The notes beneath the pieces are model-generated. The model saw nothing but the letters and a program-made list of their open reading frames with translations. It ran no database searches and was not told where the DNA came from. The translations under genes were made by a program, and so were the position numbers. DNA of 64,000 nt, taken from JAGMCF01 sp964398885. GTDB lineage: Bacteria > Cloacimonadota > Cloacimonadia > JGIOTU-2. Location of the stretch: positions 1 through 64,000 of the forward strand of contig CAYNOU010000005.1 of the NCBI GenBank assembly GCA_964398885.1, read 5' to 3'. This document shows, one piece after another, positions 42,486 to 51,806 of the stretch (positions are counted from its first letter, which is position 1; every line of letters begins with the position of its first letter).

Positions 42486-42507
42486 AATAAACTAATTATA
42501 AAAATAT

Positions 42508-42777
42508 ATGAATAGTATTTTTGTAAATATTTTTGGTGATGAATACTCAATAGCTGGTGATGTGGACCCAACTGATATTAAAAAATATGCAGAATATCTT
42601 GATGAAAAATTAACTGAGTTATCTGTTGACACTAACATTGAATCTAAGTATAAATTATCAATATTATGTGGTTTAAATATAATTGAGGAGATGTTTACCC
42701 AAAAGGAACAATTATTTGAAGTTGAAAAGTATTTAAAAAAGATATCCAATCTTTTAGATTCTTTTTCTGCGGAATAA
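42508..42777 (+). CDS. zapA: Cell division protein ZapA
   Basis: 89 residues. ZapA-family pattern: N-terminal VNIFGDEYSIAGDVDPTDIK, AEYLDEKLTEL, then a C-terminal coiled coil. ZapA cross-links FtsZ protofilaments at midcell. Followed by a structured non-coding stretch and rny, an order seen around 6S RNA in other bacteria. Confidence 0.87.
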   Translation: MNSIFVNIFGDEYSIAGDVDPTDIKKYAEYLDEKLTELSVDTNIESKYKLSILCGLNIIEEMFTQKEQLFEVEKYLKKISNLLDSFSAE

Positions 42778-42856
42778 ATTTTTATAAATCTGCTTGTCAC
42801 AAAATAGCTTATATTTGTAAGAGAATAAGTATTTAAGTCATTTTGTTCTTTTCTTG

Positions 42857-43038
42857 AAAAAGGCCTATCCTGTTTGTGATAACAATGTTGTTTTGTGCTA
42901 AACTTGAACTATAGGGTGTTCGATTAGGTATGGCGTGAATGCCTTCATTGCAGTTGGACTCATAAAATATCTATAAGGATTCCCATTATTGAGATACAGT
43001 TCAAACAAATTGTTACACGGCAAGGACAGGTCTTTTTT
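42857..43038 (+). ncRNA. ssrS: Probable 6S RNA
   Basis: About 182 bases with no reading frame on this strand, between zapA and rny. The ends form a long imperfect closing stem: AAAAAGGCCTATCCTGTTTG and GATAACAATG at 42857-42888 pair with the 3' part (43003-43038), which contains TTGTTAC, GGACAGGTC and a T-run. Only a few mismatches or bulges interrupt over 30 pairs. Inner segments also pair (GAACTATA with TGAGATACAGTTC) around a central unpaired zone. Length, rod shape, terminator-like end and the zapA neighbourhood all match 6S RNA, which binds sigma-70 holoenzyme. Confidence 0.62.
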
Positions 43039-43054
43039 ATTGAAAGGATGAAAA

Positions 43055-44608
43055 ATGATACAATATCTCATTCTGGCAATTGCAGTTTTAGTGGGACTAT
43101 TTTTAGGATGGATTTCCTTCCGTATTTTAACAATCAAGAAGATTAACAATGCAAAAGAGATTTCAAAAAGAATTAAAGAAGAAGCACTCTCTGAAGCGAA
43201 AGTTATAAAAAAGGAAGCGGAATTAGAAGCAAAAGAACAATGGTATGCCAGAAGTTCAAATTTAGAAAAAGAGATTGAAAATAGAAAAAAGGAATTGCAC
43301 AAACTTGAAAACAGATATAATCAAAAAATTAGCGGGATTGAAGAACGTTTGTCAAGACTTGATAGAAGAGAACAATCTGTTTCTGATAGAGAAAAACATG
43401 TTAATCAAAAACAAGTTCAACTAAAAGAGCAGGAGCAAAAGCTGCAGAAGTTAATAGATGACCAAACAGAAAAATTAATGGCGATTGCTCAGATGAATAA
43501 GCAGAAAGCTATTGAAAAATTGCTTGAGCGATTTGAAAATGAAGCGAAAAGTGATGCTGCAAAAGTTCGGAAAGAAATAATTGATAAAGCCAAGTCTGAA
43601 GCAGAGAAGGAATCACTCAAAGTTTTAGCTTCTGCTATTCAGAGAACCGCGGTTGATTATATTGCAGAGTCTTGCGTCTCGGTTGTTCCGTTACCATCAG
43701 AAGAGATGAAAGGTAGAATTATTGGTAGAGAGGGTAGAAATATTCGGGCTTTTGAAAATAGAACAGGAATTGAGTTAATAGTAGATGATACTCCTGAGGC
43801 AGTGATTCTATCCAGTTTTGAACCTATACGCAGGGAAATTGCTCGTAGGTCTTTGCAAAAATTAATATCTGACGGAAGAATCCATCCAGGTAGAATAGAG
43901 GATACAGTTAAAAAAACTGAAGAAGAAATAAACCAGGCAATTATTGAAACAGGCAAGCAAATTTGTATTGATCTTGGTATTAATGACCTTCCAAAACCTT
44001 TGGAAAATTTAGTTGGAAAATTACAATTCCGCACAAGCTATGGACAGAATGTTCTTAAGCATAGCATTGAGACAGCCTGGATATGTGGTATGATTACAGC
44101 TGAAATTGGTTTAGACCAAACTCTAGCAAAAAAGATAGGTTTGTTACATGATATTGGGAAAGCTGTTGACCATGAGGTTAATGGAGCGCATCCTCAAATT
44201 GGTGCTAATTTGGCAAAAAAATATGGTCTATCCCAAACTATAGTTAATGCTATTGAAGCACACCATGAAGATGTAGAAGCAGAAACCCTTTATGCCGTTC
44301 TCGTGCAAATCGCTGATGCTATTTCCGGCTCCCGTCCAGGGGCAAGACGGGAAACGCTGGAATCATATTTGAAAAGATTAGAGAATTTAGAGAATATTGC
44401 CTCATCATTTGATGGAGTTCAAAAATGCTTTGCTATACAAGCCGGTAGAGAGGTCAGAATAATGGTGGAACACAATTATATTGACGATGCTCAAGCTGAA
44501 ATGTTGGCTTCAGATGTGGCTAAAAAAATTGAAAATGAACTTCAATATCCTGGACAAATTAAGGTTACTGTCATAAGAGAAGTTAGAAAAACAGCATTGG
44601 CAAAGTAG
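43055..44608 (+). CDS. rny: Ribonuclease Y
   Basis: 517 residues. An N-terminal membrane helix (MIQYLILAIAVLVGLFLGWI), a long coiled coil (about 30-195), a KH domain (MKGRIIGREGRNIRAFE) and an HD domain (LLHDIGKAVDHE, IEAHHEDVEAE, ADAISGSRPGARRE). It is the membrane-anchored endoribonuclease that starts mRNA decay. SD GAAAGGATG precedes the ATG. It is followed by ymdB, the usual partner. Confidence 0.96.
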   Translation: MIQYLILAIAVLVGLFLGWISFRILTIKKINNAKEISKRIKEEALSEAKVIKKEAELEAKEQWYARSSNLEKEIENRKKELHKLENRYNQKISGIEERLSRLDRREQSVSDREKHVNQKQVQLKEQEQKLQKLIDDQTEKLMAIAQMNKQKAIEKLLERFENEAKSDAAKVRKEIIDKAKSEAEKESLKVLASAIQRTAVDYIAESCVSVVPLPSEEMKGRIIGREGRNIRAFENRTGIELIVDDTPEAVILSSFEPIRREIARRSLQKLISDGRIHPGRIEDTVKKTEEEINQAIIETGKQICIDLGINDLPKPLENLVGKLQFRTSYGQNVLKHSIETAWICGMITAEIGLDQTLAKKIGLLHDIGKAVDHEVNGAHPQIGANLAKKYGLSQTIVNAIEAHHEDVEAETLYAVLVQIADAISGSRPGARRETLESYLKRLENLENIASSFDGVQKCFAIQAGREVRIMVEHNYIDDAQAEMLASDVAKKIENELQYPGQIKVTVIREVRKTALAK

Positions 44609-44643
44609 TTGAAACAGTTGAATTAGTTGAATCGGTTGAACTG
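44608..44643. repeat. 9-bp tandem repeat at the rny stop codon
   Basis: Four units GTTGAAACA, GTTGAATTA, GTTGAATCG, GTTGAACTG start at the last base of the rny TAG. The rest of the 222-base gap to ymdB is AT-rich and unremarkable. Confidence 0.7.
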
Positions 44644-44830
44644 GTTTATTTTCCACTGATTTGGAAGATACCCATAGAGGAATATTTGTTTAATTTGGAA
44701 AATGTTTATCGTTCTTAAATATAATAAATAAGTATCAAAAATTTTAAAATATGTTTAAGAAATAACAGAAATATCCGAAAAACTATATTAAAATATTATT
44801 TATCCAATGTCAATAAATCAAATATAAAAA

Positions 44831-45619
44831 ATGATAAAAATTTTGTTCATTGCAGATATTTTTGGAAAACCCGGGAGGAAAGTTGTATTACAATTGCTTC
44901 CCTTGCTTAAATCCAGAGAAGATTTTGATTTAATAATTGCAAATGGTGAGAATCTCGCTGGCGGAAGAGGTATTACTCCAAAAACCGCCACACAGATGTT
45001 TGAGATTGGTATTGATATTTTTACAAGTGGTAATCATCTCTGGGATAAAAAAGAGATAATTAAATTTTTATTAGATGAAAAGAGAATCTTAAAGCCTGCT
45101 AATTATCCGCCTCAAGCACCTGGAAATGATTTTTTTATTTATGAATCCAGAAAGAAAATTAAAATTGCAATTATTAATTTAATAGGTAGAGCTTTTACTG
45201 TAACTGTGGATTGCCCATTCAGATGTGCAGATAGTTATATTAAAAAGTTGAAAGAAATTACAAATATTATTTTTATTGATTTTCATGCTGAAACAACCGC
45301 AGAAAAGATGGCTCTTGCCTGGTATCTTGATGGAAAAGTATCAGCAGTAATTGGGACTCATACGCATATCCAAACCGCTGATGAGCGAATTTTGCCCAAA
45401 GGAACTGCTTATATAACTGACGCAGGAATGACAGGTCCCCACGATTCTGTAATAGGAGTACGAACTCAAGATGCAATAAACCGATTTATAAAGCAAATTC
45501 CTGTCAGATTTAATCCTGCAAAAGAAAATCTAAAATTAAATGGTGTTATTGTCTCAATTGACGAGCAAACAGGGAGAGCAACAGATATTCAAAGATTGTC
45601 AATCCCATTAGAAGAGTGA
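44831..45619 (+). CDS. ymdB: YmdB-family metallophosphoesterase
   Basis: 262 residues. TIGR00282-type pattern: ILFIADIFGKPGRK, IIANGENLAGGRGIT, FTSGNHLWDKKEI, IDFHAETTAEK, IGTHTHIQTADE and TDAGMTGPHDSVIG. Members hydrolyse 2',3'- or 3',5'-cyclic nucleotides and are commonly linked with rny. Metal ligands (Asp, Glu/Asn, His, His) are all visible. The stop overlaps an in-frame GTG that could start folD. Confidence 0.92.
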   Translation: MIKILFIADIFGKPGRKVVLQLLPLLKSREDFDLIIANGENLAGGRGITPKTATQMFEIGIDIFTSGNHLWDKKEIIKFLLDEKRILKPANYPPQAPGNDFFIYESRKKIKIAIINLIGRAFTVTVDCPFRCADSYIKKLKEITNIIFIDFHAETTAEKMALAWYLDGKVSAVIGTHTHIQTADERILPKGTAYITDAGMTGPHDSVIGVRTQDAINRFIKQIPVRFNPAKENLKLNGVIVSIDEQTGRATDIQRLSIPLEE

Positions 45620-45651
45620 GGAAATTCAGTATTCCGAATTTTAGTTTAAAT

Positions 45652-46551
45652 ATGGAAAAAATTTTAAAAGGAAAAGTTGTAGCAGAGAAACTTCTTAAAA
45701 ATTTGAGAGAAGAGATTGCAAATTTAAAGTATAAGGGAGTTGTTCCGTTATTAGCGATTTTTACGGTCGGAGACAATCCAGCATCAGATTACTATTCTAA
45801 AAATATTATAAAGGTTGGGAACAAGATTGGAATTAACACAAGAATGATTTCTTTTGAACAAGATGTTCAAGAGGATGAACTCATCAAACAAATTGAAGTA
45901 ACTAATGTAGATAAAAGTGTTAGTGGGATTTTATTACAAATGCCTTTACCTCCTCATTTAAGGACTGATAAAATTATTATGTCAATTAATCCTCAGAAAG
46001 ATGTTGATGGCTTACATCCTCTCAATGCTGGCAAATTATTACTTGGAAAGGATTGTTTTATGCCCTGCACACCAGCTGCTATTTTGGAACTAATTAAGTT
46101 TTATAATATTAAAACCGATGGAGAAAAAGTAGTAGTTTTAGGTAGAAGCAACACAGTTGGAAAGCCATTAGCAAATTTGCTTTTAAGGAAGTGTGAATAT
46201 GCTAATTCAACTGTTACTATCTGCCATTCTCATACTAAGAATTTGACTGAGATAACAAGAGCAGCAGATATTTTGATTGCTGCAATTGGAAAGCCTTATT
46301 TTGTTACTGAAAAGATGGTTAAAAAAGACTCAGTTATTATTGATGTAGGAATTAATAGAATTTTTGACAAGGAATCAGAACAGTATAAATTCGTGGGAGA
46401 TGTTGATTATGAAAGTGTATTTGAAAAAGTAAATGCGATAACCCCTGTACCTGGGGGGGTTGGCTCTATTACAACTGCTACTCTTTTATCTAATGTTGTA
46501 AAAGCTGCTCTATATGGAGTAGCCGAGAAAAGTTACTACGGTATTAATTAG
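45652..46551 (+). CDS. folD: Methylenetetrahydrofolate dehydrogenase/cyclohydrolase
   Basis: 299 residues from ATG 45652, where the protein begins MEKILKGKVVAEKLL as the family does. A GTG at 45616 overlapping the ymdB stop would add 12 residues and cannot be excluded. Motifs: GDNPASDYYSKNI, GILLQMPLPPHL, KDVDGLHPLN, VVLGRSNTVGKPLA and TPVPGGVGSITTATLLSN. The bifunctional enzyme interconverts 5,10-methylene- and 10-formyl-tetrahydrofolate. Confidence 0.95.
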   Translation: MEKILKGKVVAEKLLKNLREEIANLKYKGVVPLLAIFTVGDNPASDYYSKNIIKVGNKIGINTRMISFEQDVQEDELIKQIEVTNVDKSVSGILLQMPLPPHLRTDKIIMSINPQKDVDGLHPLNAGKLLLGKDCFMPCTPAAILELIKFYNIKTDGEKVVVLGRSNTVGKPLANLLLRKCEYANSTVTICHSHTKNLTEITRAADILIAAIGKPYFVTEKMVKKDSVIIDVGINRIFDKESEQYKFVGDVDYESVFEKVNAITPVPGGVGSITTATLLSNVVKAALYGVAEKSYYGIN

Positions 46552-46667
46552 GCACATAAATTTTTTTACTGAAATATTCAAAAAATCAAAAAAATTAAAA
46601 AAAATAATTTTTTTATTGACTTATTAAAATTGTAAATAAAAATATTGTTCAATTATGGGAGGTATAA

Positions 46668-49163
46668 ATGTTAAAGAATAAATATGTTGTGATTCTAAGT
46701 ATTTTCATTATCGCAAGTTTAATTACAATTATTAGTTGTGGAAGAAAAGGCACATTAAATCCGAATACAGCACCATATATTGAAATTACTGAATACAGCG
46801 GTATTGCAAAAACCGATACTACTTGGTCAGACTCTACAATGTTTGAGGAAATCGGAAGCTTAATTGACCCTGCGATATATAATTCGCTTTTTTACCAATT
46901 TATTCGCTGGAATGCCTGGGATGTAGATGGCAATGTTGTAAGTTATGCATATCGTGTTGGTACTTGGGATTCTCTATCAAATAACTGGGTTTATGACAGA
47001 GCTTATGGTATTGAAACTGACCCTGAAACTGGATGGGTTTTACATTTGCAACCAGATAATACTATGGATATTTGGACAGCACCAAACAAACGATATCCAA
47101 TAGCATCTGTTTTTTTCCCATCTACTGATACAACAGATTTCAGAAAGAACTTTGGAAAATTTGAAGTTAAGTGTAAAGATAACGGTGGTGAGGTTTCTAA
47201 AACTGCTGTAAAATATTTTGTTACCTGGTCAGATGTTCCGGAAACCAGTGTAGGAACTTCACAAGGCGTAATTGACTCCTTCCGTGTTGGTACAGCAATT
47301 CTGTTCAACTTTACCCCACTTGGAGATGATGACCCATACGGAGATGACCCTGCATACTTTAAATATCGTCTTGTATATTACGAAAAAACAAGTGAAGATT
47401 CTATGATTTTTGAATGGAATGATGCGGTTGTCTTAGATAGCACAATTTGGTATTCAACTAAAGATTTTCCAGATGACCCTGGTGAAAAGGATAATAAATC
47501 GCAAGTATTACTTATGAAAAATTATCCTGAAGATGACCCACATAAATCTTTGAAACCAACATTAAAAGTGAATGATTTGAATGAAGTAACACAAATACAG
47601 GCAAAAACAGTTGATAAAGCTGGAATTGAAGACCCTGATTATGCAAAAATGACTTTCTTTGTAAGAGGTCATTTTAAACCTGAAACCTGTCCTTTTATGA
47701 GTTCGTGGAAATCATGGTCATCATCATATTATAACATCATATTCGGCGATAGTCGCTTAAATATTACTCCACATATTTATGTTCTTGGCGAATATAGTTA
47801 TCTGCCCTATATGTCAACTACAGAAGAGATGATTCCAAGTAAATTTATCACAGCAGATGAACTACATTATGCAGATAGATTCTATATGGATAAGAATGAT
47901 AATATCTCTGCTATCTGGTCTGACGATATTGAAATAAATATGAAGTGGCATTATCTTGGCGAATATCAATATGTTGAAAGTAAGAAAACAACAAGTTTTG
48001 CAGGCAATACCTATAATTATGATGAAAATTTAGGTATATATGAACAATATTTCTGTGATATAGCTTATATGGATATTCAATTAGATGGTGGCACAGATGG
48101 TTTACCATCTATCTCTACTCATATAGTCAGTGATGAATCAGGTGATTGGATGAGAATCCCAATTTACGAAGACCAGAAATGTAAATTGTTTAACATCTTT
48201 TCCGGACAACATACTTTCAGGGTTAGAGCGGTTGATTATCAAGGTGCTGTTGATACAACCCCTGAATCACTTGAATTTCTACTTTATGAAATAAAAGGAA
48301 CAGATGATAAAAGTGGAGTCCTTCTTGTAGATGACACAAAAGGAACCATGATGTTTGCTGTTGAAGATTCTGTGGATACTTTTTATAACCATCTTTTGGA
48401 AGACTGCTCCAATGACAGTATCTTTGATTTACAAGAATCACCCTTTACAAATACAAAAATCCTTAATCAGGATATTAGAAATGATGAACCGAGTATTGCA
48501 CCATATTTTGCACTATCAGATATTCATCAATATAAACTTATTATTTGGCATGCTAATAATCCTAAAGAACTTTTTCCCTCTGGTTTGGGAGCTGTCCATT
48601 TAGTAAACCATTATGATATACTAAGATTTTATCTCAATAGTGGTGGTAATCTATTATTTACTGGCTGTGCAAAAGTTTGTGACCCTGATTATGCAAAGAC
48701 TAATTTCTTACAAGATTATGCAGGATTAGCAGATACTTTATCTGTTTTAAACACCGATGATATTGTTTGGGGTAATCCAAGTGTAAACAATTCTCCAATG
48801 GGTGGAGCAAGCGGTTCCGTTCCATTTGAAGGTATTGAGATTGACTCTCTTAATGTAGTTTATTCATTAGCAGGATATCCGTTCCCTCAGTATCTTGGTT
48901 CTACCCCACTTGGTGCTATCGGTAGTGTTACATTCCTGAATATTGTTAATGCTGAAGAAATTTTTACCTGTATTCCTGGACCGAATTTCCCTGATCCCGA
49001 ACCATACAGTGGTGCTCCAGTCGGTTCAAAATATATCAAAACACCCGGAGTAAGCGGTTCAGTATATATTCTTGGTTTCCCACTTTTCTACTTCCAGGTT
49101 GATCAAGTAAAATTGTTCCTGAATAAAGTATTTGATGAAGTAGGAATAACTTATAATCCATAA
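46668..49163 (+). CDS. Large lipoprotein of unknown function
   Basis: 831 residues. Signal sequence with lipobox ending ISC (Cys24). The body is beta-rich with fibronectin/Ig-like segments (about 35-330, 430-560). The C-terminal third (about 550-830) begins GVLLVDDTKGTMMF and contains YKLIIWHANN and YLNSGGNLLFTGC. That pattern resembles the Rossmann-like module of surface glycoproteins in which a subject's time-out is formatted as an open column, but no catalytic residues can be named. SD GGGAGG precedes the ATG. It is monocistronic with its own terminator and stands opposite the secretion operon. Confidence 0.72.
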   Translation: MLKNKYVVILSIFIIASLITIISCGRKGTLNPNTAPYIEITEYSGIAKTDTTWSDSTMFEEIGSLIDPAIYNSLFYQFIRWNAWDVDGNVVSYAYRVGTWDSLSNNWVYDRAYGIETDPETGWVLHLQPDNTMDIWTAPNKRYPIASVFFPSTDTTDFRKNFGKFEVKCKDNGGEVSKTAVKYFVTWSDVPETSVGTSQGVIDSFRVGTAILFNFTPLGDDDPYGDDPAYFKYRLVYYEKTSEDSMIFEWNDAVVLDSTIWYSTKDFPDDPGEKDNKSQVLLMKNYPEDDPHKSLKPTLKVNDLNEVTQIQAKTVDKAGIEDPDYAKMTFFVRGHFKPETCPFMSSWKSWSSSYYNIIFGDSRLNITPHIYVLGEYSYLPYMSTTEEMIPSKFITADELHYADRFYMDKNDNISAIWSDDIEINMKWHYLGEYQYVESKKTTSFAGNTYNYDENLGIYEQYFCDIAYMDIQLDGGTDGLPSISTHIVSDESGDWMRIPIYEDQKCKLFNIFSGQHTFRVRAVDYQGAVDTTPESLEFLLYEIKGTDDKSGVLLVDDTKGTMMFAVEDSVDTFYNHLLEDCSNDSIFDLQESPFTNTKILNQDIRNDEPSIAPYFALSDIHQYKLIIWHANNPKELFPSGLGAVHLVNHYDILRFYLNSGGNLLFTGCAKVCDPDYAKTNFLQDYAGLADTLSVLNTDDIVWGNPSVNNSPMGGASGSVPFEGIEIDSLNVVYSLAGYPFPQYLGSTPLGAIGSVTFLNIVNAEEIFTCIPGPNFPDPEPYSGAPVGSKYIKTPGVSGSVYILGFPLFYFQVDQVKLFLNKVFDEVGITYNP

Positions 49164-49186
49164 TATAATCTAAATACAAATTTTAG

Positions 49187-49227
49187 GGCGAAATCTAGAA
49201 AATTTTAAGATTTCGCCTATTTTTTTT
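49187..49227 (+). terminator. Terminator of the lipoprotein gene
   Basis: GGCGAAATCT / AGATTTCGCC (49187-49196, 49208-49217), perfect 10-bp stem, followed by TATTTTTTTT. Confidence 0.9.
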
Positions 49228-49371
49228 ACTGTATTGTTTTTTTCTTTCAAATGTAATTAGATATAATATTTTTGACTCCATTTTAAAATACCACTTCTTC
49301 CATTCTTTTGCGATATCTATACATCCTGGGAAATAGTCTAAAATAATAATGGCTAATTTATCTTGAACATA

Positions 49372-49407
49372 AAAAAAGCCTGTCAGCTTACCAGCGGACA
49401 GGCTTTT
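49372..49407 (-). terminator. Terminator of the (-) secreted-protein operon
   Basis: AAAGCCTGTC / GACAGGCTTT (49376-49385, 49398-49407) with a 12-base loop; the (-) strand continues into a run of T. Confidence 0.85.
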
Positions 49408-49425
49408 AAATTAAATTTAATTAAT

Positions 49426-51663
49426 TTATCTTACGAGGAGCATTTTCTTTGCAATAGTACCATTGTTAGTTTCTAATTTGTATAAGTAAATACCATTGGC
49501 AACATTACGATTGTTATTGTCTTTTCCATCCCAAATTGCATAACCTGTATAAGGGGATGAGTCAGCAGTAGGTTCAAGAGTTCTTACGAGTTGTCCTTTA
49601 GTATTGTAAATCTTTATGATAGAATTTTTAATATTCTTTGCAGCAGAAAATGCGATTCTAGTAGAATTAGTAAAAGGATTTGGATAATTAGATAATATAA
49701 GAGCAGTACTCTCTGTGTTTCCAGGCTCATCAATGGAAGATATACCGAAATGAATCTTAATAGATGTATACATAATGTATCCACCTGTTTGTGGTCCTAT
49801 ATTCTGAATGGAACTACCATAATCATTATCATTAAAGTAATAGATATATATCTCACCCCATTCATCATCTATTTTTTTAATATAAGGTGCGACATAGGGA
49901 TATACAGTAGTTTGTCCCATAAATAATGGGTCATAAACATCAGAAAGTGGTATTGGGTCACTCCAGGTCTGTCCATCACCGATTAGGGCACCGCCTTTTG
50001 CAGAGATAGAAATTATGGGATGATTAAGATAATTCATATCAGTTGGAGTTGGATAGGTTATGGTAGGATTCTCAGCCTTTAACAGTTCAGTTCCGTCTGC
50101 CCAGATTTGAACCATCCAATCGTTGTCACGGCACATTGCCTGATGTTGAATATTCTCATGAAAACCTAAGGCCTCAACATCGGTATATGCCATAGTTAGC
50201 CATGGATAAACTAATGTATCTCCTGAAACTGGTTCAATTGTCCATGGCACACTATATCCTGAGGGGTCTGTTCCCGGCAAATTAGGAACATGATTTAGTT
50301 CCCATGTTCCATCAGTCTTGTAAACAATTTCTGCTTCAAAATGGAAGAGATAAGCAGGCCAATAAGAAGCACTACCGGCAGCTACATCTACATGTGCAAC
50401 CCATATCTGAACAGGTGTATGCAAATTACCATAGCAATCATATAGAGCAGAATGGTGTCCAGTGTGCATATTACCAGGCCATCCAACCCATACATCTAAG
50501 TGATCATAAGGGTCAGCCCCGGCTTCAGGTCTAAAGCCCGGAATATTTTCAACTTCATAAAGCACATAGCGATTCAAATCATCACCTGGGTTAACTATAA
50601 TTGGACAAGAATGGAAGTTAGCATAATCCCATGTTTCACCACCGTCAAAGGATTCCCATGCATAAAATCCAGGTTCAATGGGTTCGGTTGTTAAGGTATC
50701 AATAGCATAAAATCCAGCATAACCAATAAAGGCAATATGACCTGGAGTATTCAAATCTACTGCGAAAGATGGATATGGACGAATGTAAGCACTTGATGAC
50801 CATGTAGGCAATACGATATCAAAAAGTTTTTGTGGTACTGACCAGTTATCAAGACTCATTACTGCAGCAAGATCGCCATAGACATAATCTTCTCCAGCCA
50901 CATCAACATATCTGAATAATTCATCTTCTGGATAACCATCGGGATCTCGTTGGGAAACCTGATAAACTCTTAGAGTGCCATCTGTATCGTAAGTAGGAGA
51001 GGGACCTATTTCAATATAGGGCCAGATATATTCTTCTACGGTAGGCACAGGTTGAGGAAAATATATTGACGTTTGCCAAAATCCTGGTATCCCCCACCAT
51101 TGAATGTCATCATAACTTATACCTGTTTGTGTACCTTCTGGATTCGCAGGGATGATTTCATGCCAGCTTGCAATAGGCTCTCCAGAATTTGGATGTATAT
51201 CCATTCCAGGGTATCCTTGCCATCTATCAGCAGTAGTTATAGTTCCATTGGATATAGTTCCATCAGGTTCCACATACGCATAATAAACTCTTCTATTAAT
51301 TTGTGGATCAGTTCCAGGTCTTCCGTGATAAATAATATAAATACCCGGTCCAAATGGAGTTCCAATTGATGAGATTAGTCCTTCTTTTTGGGTTCTAAGT
51401 GGATGACTACAATAACTTCCAGGCATATAGTCATAGTAACTAATGTCACCAACTTGTACCGGTTCACGCGTAAATTCATAATCTGGTGGAGCTGGATTTA
51501 CATTATCACGGTAAGAGGATGGTGTAGCATTTTTTAAATGTTCAGGTACTTCTAATGGAATATAAGTTTTGTTGTCATCTATACTTGGCTTTTGCAATTC
51601 TGCCCATACTAAACCGGCAAAACAAAATGTGGTTATTATTGTTAATACAATAATCTTTTTCAT
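49426..51663 (-). CDS. Secreted protein with C-terminal sorting-type domain
   Basis: 745 residues. Signal peptide (MKKIIVLTIITTFCFAGLVWA), a large beta-rich region with repeated WGIPGFW-, YIRPYPSF- and DGGETWDYA-like segments that suggest a sialidase/BNR-like propeller, and a C-terminal domain of about 85 residues. That domain has NYPNPFTNSTRIAFS, VKIYNTKGQLVRTL-like IIKIYNTKGQLVRTL, and DGKDNNNRNVANGIYLYKL. This is the FlgD-like/Por-secretion C-terminal fold common in FCB bacteria. Export across the outer membrane is inferred. The SD AAGGAG lies beside a palindromic repeat. Confidence 0.85.
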   Translation of the reverse strand: MKKIIVLTIITTFCFAGLVWAELQKPSIDDNKTYIPLEVPEHLKNATPSSYRDNVNPAPPDYEFTREPVQVGDISYYDYMPGSYCSHPLRTQKEGLISSIGTPFGPGIYIIYHGRPGTDPQINRRVYYAYVEPDGTISNGTITTADRWQGYPGMDIHPNSGEPIASWHEIIPANPEGTQTGISYDDIQWWGIPGFWQTSIYFPQPVPTVEEYIWPYIEIGPSPTYDTDGTLRVYQVSQRDPDGYPEDELFRYVDVAGEDYVYGDLAAVMSLDNWSVPQKLFDIVLPTWSSSAYIRPYPSFAVDLNTPGHIAFIGYAGFYAIDTLTTEPIEPGFYAWESFDGGETWDYANFHSCPIIVNPGDDLNRYVLYEVENIPGFRPEAGADPYDHLDVWVGWPGNMHTGHHSALYDCYGNLHTPVQIWVAHVDVAAGSASYWPAYLFHFEAEIVYKTDGTWELNHVPNLPGTDPSGYSVPWTIEPVSGDTLVYPWLTMAYTDVEALGFHENIQHQAMCRDNDWMVQIWADGTELLKAENPTITYPTPTDMNYLNHPIISISAKGGALIGDGQTWSDPIPLSDVYDPLFMGQTTVYPYVAPYIKKIDDEWGEIYIYYFNDNDYGSSIQNIGPQTGGYIMYTSIKIHFGISSIDEPGNTESTALILSNYPNPFTNSTRIAFSAAKNIKNSIIKIYNTKGQLVRTLEPTADSSPYTGYAIWDGKDNNNRNVANGIYLYKLETNNGTIAKKMLLVR

Positions 51664-51675
51664 TTTTTCTCCTTT

Positions 51676-51716
51676 ACCCCGTGTAATCCGCCAGCTGGCG
51701 GATATTTCACTGGGGT
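51676..51716. repeat. CCCCGTG palindrome in the leader of the secreted-protein gene
   Basis: Outer arms ACCCCGTG and CACtGGGGT enclose a perfect 16-bp palindrome TCCGCCAGCTGGCGGA (51687-51702). Same outer arms as the dxr-end repeat but a different core. It lies just upstream of the start codon on the (-) strand. Confidence 0.75.
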
Positions 51717-51806
51717 TAATTTTTCATTTTTTTGTTTACATCTCTATTGACAATTATCCATTAGTTGTCCTTTTAGGAAACTAAGATGGAATTGTCTGCC
51801 TATTTA

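Noticed and set aside
42898..43302. 134-codon (-) frame opposite rny and the 6S candidate
   Set aside because: It is the antisense of conserved coding and RNA sequence, with no start signal of its own.
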